Source of the DNA: Bisporella sp. PMI_857
Taxonomy: Eukaryota; Ascomycota; Leotiomycetes; Helotiales; Helotiaceae
Direction of reading: 5' to 3'
DNA length: 64,000 nt
Assembly: GCA_021307315.1 (NCBI GenBank)
Contig: JAJSPD010000060.1
Coordinates: forward strand, 214,427-278,426
The translations under genes were made by a program, and so were the position numbers. Under the pieces are notes generated by a model. It made no database searches and was not told the DNA's origin. It worked only from the letters and a program-made list of their open reading frames with translations. Shown here one piece after another: positions 60,339-64,000 of this stretch; the first letter of the stretch is position 1, and each line of letters opens with the position of its first letter.

Positions 60339-60653
60339 ATGGATCCGTATACATATCTCAACCCATTCATCCTGGCTCAGCTGAAAGCTGAGCGTAAAAC
60401 AGGAAACGAGCTGATCGTAGATATGTACGCGATCACAGGGGAAAAGTATAAAGTAGATTATGGGGTGCCAAAAGGAGAAGTGGTGTGGATGGAGATGATG
60501 AGTTCAGAGGAACGACAGAAGCTGTCGGAGGAGGAGTATAGAGGGTATAAGGCTAAGAGGGAGGAGATGGTGAGAAGGGAATGCATACGAGTTGCGATGT
60601 TGAGAGGCATAGGAGAAGACGAATTAGGAAGCGAATTTCAGGATGCAGTCTGA
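60339..60653 (+). CDS. Small hypothetical protein
   Basis: An ATG-initiated 104-residue frame (MDPYTYLNPFILAQLKAERK start) in normal-composition DNA. It is charged and helical, rich in Glu/Lys/Arg (SSEERQKLSEEEYRGYKAKR) and has no signal peptide. Codon use looks gene-like compared with the AT-rich DNA 300 bp to the left. I recognise no family. It could be an intact small gene or a piece of a larger decayed one. Confidence 0.5.
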   Translation: MDPYTYLNPFILAQLKAERKTGNELIVDMYAITGEKYKVDYGVPKGEVVWMEMMSSEERQKLSEEEYRGYKAKREEMVRRECIRVAMLRGIGEDELGSEFQDAV

Positions 60654-61383
60654 GAGAAGATTAGTGGCTAAAATATTCATGATGGGTCGGTCCTGCTCTG
60701 TAGTTTGTTGTTGGTATTATATTTTTAACAATTCATACAAGTTGTTCTAAGATGACAAGACCTACCGTTAGATAATCCCTAGGTATTTCTAATTACAAGT
60801 CCAACTTGCGTGATAAGCTTATGCAGAAGTTAGAACATGCATGTTAGAACTGCCTCGTCCAAACGAGTTGTAGAACGTGGGTTTGGGGCTTCAAGCAAGC
60901 AAGGCAATTGTGGAGATGTTATTTGAAACATAACCCACATCCATACTCGCTACAGTGAAAGACGTGCGAAGGAAGGCGTATGTAAGATTCCATCCATTTA
61001 TCTTACATGAGTTGCGACGCCACGGTTGTGAGTTCATAACAGCCCCGTTGGCGGATCTTAGTTACTTTCTCCTGCCTTTAGTCCTTCGTTATCTTACTTG
61101 TTCATCATGGATACTAGCCGAATTTATGCTATGGCTGTCGGTGGCAGCTTTAGTTTCCTCCTCTTCATCAGTAGTCTCCCCTGCATTACCCGCTTGCTCA
61201 AGTATCTTTCACCCCTCGTATCAAAGCATCTAATCTACCGTTATGTCATTGATCGACACCGGCTTCTGGGCCCATGGAAAGCAGGCAGTTAGAAGCCTTA
61301 TAAAGTTCCTGGGCACTGGGAGATGAGACAGTTTTCTGATGGAAATTTTGCATAGGGTACGGGGCCGAAGAGCGAATGAATTG
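60654..61383. other. Intergenic region, nothing firm
   Basis: Frames at 60955-61233 and 61098-61292 overlap in different phases and carry no recognised domain. They may be upstream parts of the BTB remnant that follows. Confidence 0.3.
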
Positions 61384-61581
61384 GAGGTCCCGGTAACTAC
61401 AATCCGAGCTTCTTTTGCGATAAGGGACTAGCTTATACTGGAAAATCCATCTTTGCTGGTCAACGCAAAGTTTATATCATAGCAGACAAATACAACATTC
61501 AGTCACTAAAAGAGTGGGCTGTGGTTAAGTGCAAGGAGGTGTTGCCAGCAATGTCAGTTTTTCATTCATACATAGTCTGAA
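61384..61581 (+). pseudogene. BTB/POZ domain remnant
   Basis: An open segment reads GLAYTGKSIFAGQRKVYIIA, then DKYNIQSLKEWAVVKCKEVL, the C-terminal half of fungal BTB domains (VYxLADKYxIxxLKxxAxxK) that precedes the BACK-like helix. It ends in TGA after about 66 codons. The N-terminal BTB half is not found intact upstream. Probably a truncated gene. Confidence 0.5.
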
Positions 61582-62249
61582 AGCACTTCCATGTATTCTC
61601 AAGGGATTTCAGAGTTATACGCTCCGTCAAAAGACCATAAGATCCTTTGAACATCCATTGCATAAAGTGTTTCAACCGCTCAACGGAAAGGATCTTTTCG
61701 CCACGTTGCAAAAATGACCCTTCATAGTGTGTAAATTGAAAAAACCTGTTAGATAATTGCTCATTTAATTCCGAGTCATTAAAACTTTCTGCTTACTCAG
61801 TCCATAAATTTGCTGCCTGAACATATCACTTATTTGTTGGAGCGATAACAGGCCGATAGTGTCTCGATTCCGAGTATTTAGCTTCTATAGCTTTTTCTTT
61901 CTTTTTTCGAAATAAGCGTGGCATTTCGACAATTGCGTTTGTAGCTTTAACTTTAGCTGACAACATTTTGAACCTGGGAAAAAAAGAAAGTTTGGATTGG
62001 AAAAAATGTAAGAAAGCTCAACGAATTTAAAAAAGTAGTAAAAATCTATCAAAAGCGGTATTCTAACAAGCAAATAGTGGATATTGTAATAGAATAATCA
62101 AATAAAGGATTTGTGAATCTAAAGACTACGCTACAGAAATACAGCTTTAAAAAAATATGAATCCAAAATCAAAAGCCTTAAAAGCGCTTTCGGAATACAA
62201 AGACACCAATTATTAAATTCAACTAGTTTCCCACCCTTTTTGAAGCTCT
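61582..62249. other. Intergenic region grading into AT-rich DNA
   Basis: No gene or structured repeat recognised. Confidence 0.35.
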
Positions 62250-62321
62250 CCACCCTTCTGAGGCTCGGGCTCCTCTGGGTTATGTAAATAGCCCAGTTCT
62301 CCTCAGTCTATGGTTGTATGT
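62250..62321 (-). pseudogene. Second decayed 5S rRNA copy
   Basis: On the minus strand ACATACAACCATAGACTGAGGAGAACTGGGC matches the 5S 5' end with a few transitions. GAGCCTCAG-like sequence follows at about the right spacing. The rest is lost. Confidence 0.7.
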
Positions 62322-62384
62322 AACAGTAAATGGCTGAATCAGGCTTTTATTTAACGGTTAATATCTCAAATACCATCAAAAAGT

Positions 62385-62555
62385 GCCGATATTTCTGAAA
62401 TACCATCTTTTTTTTTGACCTCTATCTGGTCATACCACTTTTTTAAAACAATAGTATTTCAGATAAAAGCCAAAAAAAATGATAGTATTTCAGATAAACA
62501 CCAAAAAAATGATAGTATTTGAAATATTTCTGAAATACTATTATTTTATGCTAAA
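62385..62555. repeat. Interspersed direct and inverted repeats of a TTTCTGAAATACNAT motif
   Basis: The motif occurs forward at 62392-62406 (TTTCTGAAATACCAT) and 62528-62542, and inverted at 62451, 62482 and 62512 (ATAGTATTTCAGATAAA type). The last copy is inside the palindrome TAGTATTTGAAATATTTCTGAAATACTA. The A-rich spacer CCAAAAAAAATG recurs. It could be the end of a decayed inverted-repeat transposon. Confidence 0.7.
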
Positions 62556-64000
62556 ACTAACTAACGCATTTAACTTACAAAGTTTTAAATTTAAATAATC
62601 TCACGTATTTTTTAATTTTTTGTATATTTGATTTTTCAGCCGTTAGTTTTTTGTTGTTTCGATTAATATAACTTTTCAAATAAGCACTACTTTTCTTAAT
62701 ATATCTTTAGCAAAAAAGCTATTAAATTTTACGTTTTAAACGTTTCTGAATTATAAAAAACAGCCTATTTAAATAAAACGCACTTCGATATTGTATGCTG
62801 TACGCTTCGATTTTGCAAGTTCAGAATTAAAGCTAGTAATTCTAAAAAAAAAAAAGTTTATATAACTTACTTAAAGCTTTATACTTGCTTTTTTGCAAAT
62901 TATTTCAAAGCATCGAATATAAATAGTTTGAAGTATATAATACTTTACTATCGTGCTGCAATTGTTAATAATCTTAAAATTACTTTAAAGCAAATTTAAT
63001 TAATTAAGCGCTTTTAGTACTATAACAAAATTCTTTATTTTTAGGCTTATTGTGCAAAACAAGCTATTTTCGAAAAAGTATATAGTAACAAAACTTAATC
63101 GTTTGCTTTACTTTCGGCGTATATCGAAAAGTTTAAAGTTGTAAATTCAAATAATTACGCTGTTATAGAAACTTAAGCAAATAGTGTATTTTAAACTGCG
63201 TTTTTTGTTTCAGCTTTTTGTCGATCGGCTACAAAGCGCTTTCGTTAGTTTTATGCTATCGACAGTACTTATACAAAGTCTCGGTATTGTATAATATTAT
63301 TAATTTGTTGTAAAATCGATGCAAACAACAAAATAACACTTTTATTTTAAGCATTAGTATTTATTAAAAAATATTACTAGTAAAGCTAGTTTTTGCGCTA
63401 CTTAAAATTTGCTTTTTTTATTACTTTGTTAGCGCAGTATACTTTTATTTCTAATCGTAAAAAAAAAATAGCAAAAACAGTCGAAAAAAAGTATTTTCAA
63501 GCAATTCATTTTTATTGTTGTTAGTATATTGCGAACAATTTACAGCAAAAATATAGCAATAAAGTAAAGTTTTTGTTTTAAAAAGCGTATAAAGCTAAAA
63601 CGCTGCAATTGTATAAAAATAAAATAGCGAAATTGAAAAAAGTTAGTACTAACGTTTTCGATTATTTTTGCAATATCGACAATAAACTGTAGACTAAAGC
63701 TTACTTAAAATATTTTCGATTTAGCTATAATATTTTTAATATTGTTAAATTTTGAATTTTAGCTAAAACGATTATCGGCGTATGCTTTTTTTTCAAATGC
63801 TAAATAGTATATACTTTTTAGTAACTAAAATATAGTTCGAAAAGCGATTAACAACTAGCAAATCCGATCAATTCGCTAACGTGTCTATAACTAAATTTAA
63901 AAGTCGTTTTCAAGCTTTTTGTCGATATCGAGTATACTTTACAAATAAAATATTGCTTAAGTCGAAAATTTTAATACAAGTCGAAAATAAGTAGTTGTTT
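62556..64000. repeat. AT-rich block running off the right edge (probably RIP-mutated)
   Basis: AT-rich, stop-dense sequence with scattered CG-containing words such as GTCGAT and TATCGA. No protein can be read and no terminal repeat is seen before the window ends. Confidence 0.65.

Noticed and set aside
1..64000. CRISPR arrays, bacterial operons, prophage or plasmid signals
   Set aside because: None seen; the window is eukaryotic with spliced genes throughout.

Overview
The window is nuclear DNA from a filamentous ascomycete (Pezizomycotina). The sequence shows: genes split by short GT-AG introns (about 45-240 nt) with CTRAY-type branch sites; a HEX1 Woronin-body gene, which is restricted to this subphylum, ending in SRL; a dispersed 5S rRNA gene; and AT-rich tracts of the kind left by repeat-induced point mutation (RIP). 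Protein content fits Leotiomycetes best, but that placement is inference.

Left part (1-26.9 kb) is mostly ordinary gene space. It holds the 5' two thirds of a class II myosin heavy chain (minus, runs off the left edge), a Red1/ZFC3H1-type zinc-finger RNA-surveillance protein, an anion:cation symporter-type MFS transporter, an F-box-like protein, a GT2-type membrane glycosyltransferase with two in-frame TAG codons, the IMP-specific 5'-nucleotidase ISN1, a CCoAOMT-type O-methyltransferase and a tyrosinase whose fifth intron is GC-AG.

Middle part (27-36 kb) is an accessory segment. An intact 681-codon gene with a possible Cys/His protease arrangement faces a broken, divergently oriented relative in which the Cys has become Tyr. 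Further decayed coding remnants follow. From 36.5 to 52.4 kb housekeeping genes return: a large Arg-rich DUF8035-like protein, a spliced tRNA-Glu(CTC), bleomycin hydrolase, HEX1, a tRNA-Leu-like gene with a long intron, an alpha/beta hydrolase and a cytochrome P450.

Right part (52.4-64 kb) becomes repeat-rich and AT-rich. A 606-bp hAT-type MITE with perfect 8-bp target duplications sits exactly at the P450 stop codon and supplies the present stop. Beyond it are one intact 5S rRNA gene and two decayed 5S-like copies, a small secreted protein, a DUF3632 gene, a BTB remnant, and two AT-rich blocks (58.0-60.0 and 62.3-64 kb) with tandem and inverted repeats. No operon logic applies. The only suggestive functional grouping is the O-methyltransferase next to the tyrosinase (phenolic or pigment chemistry).
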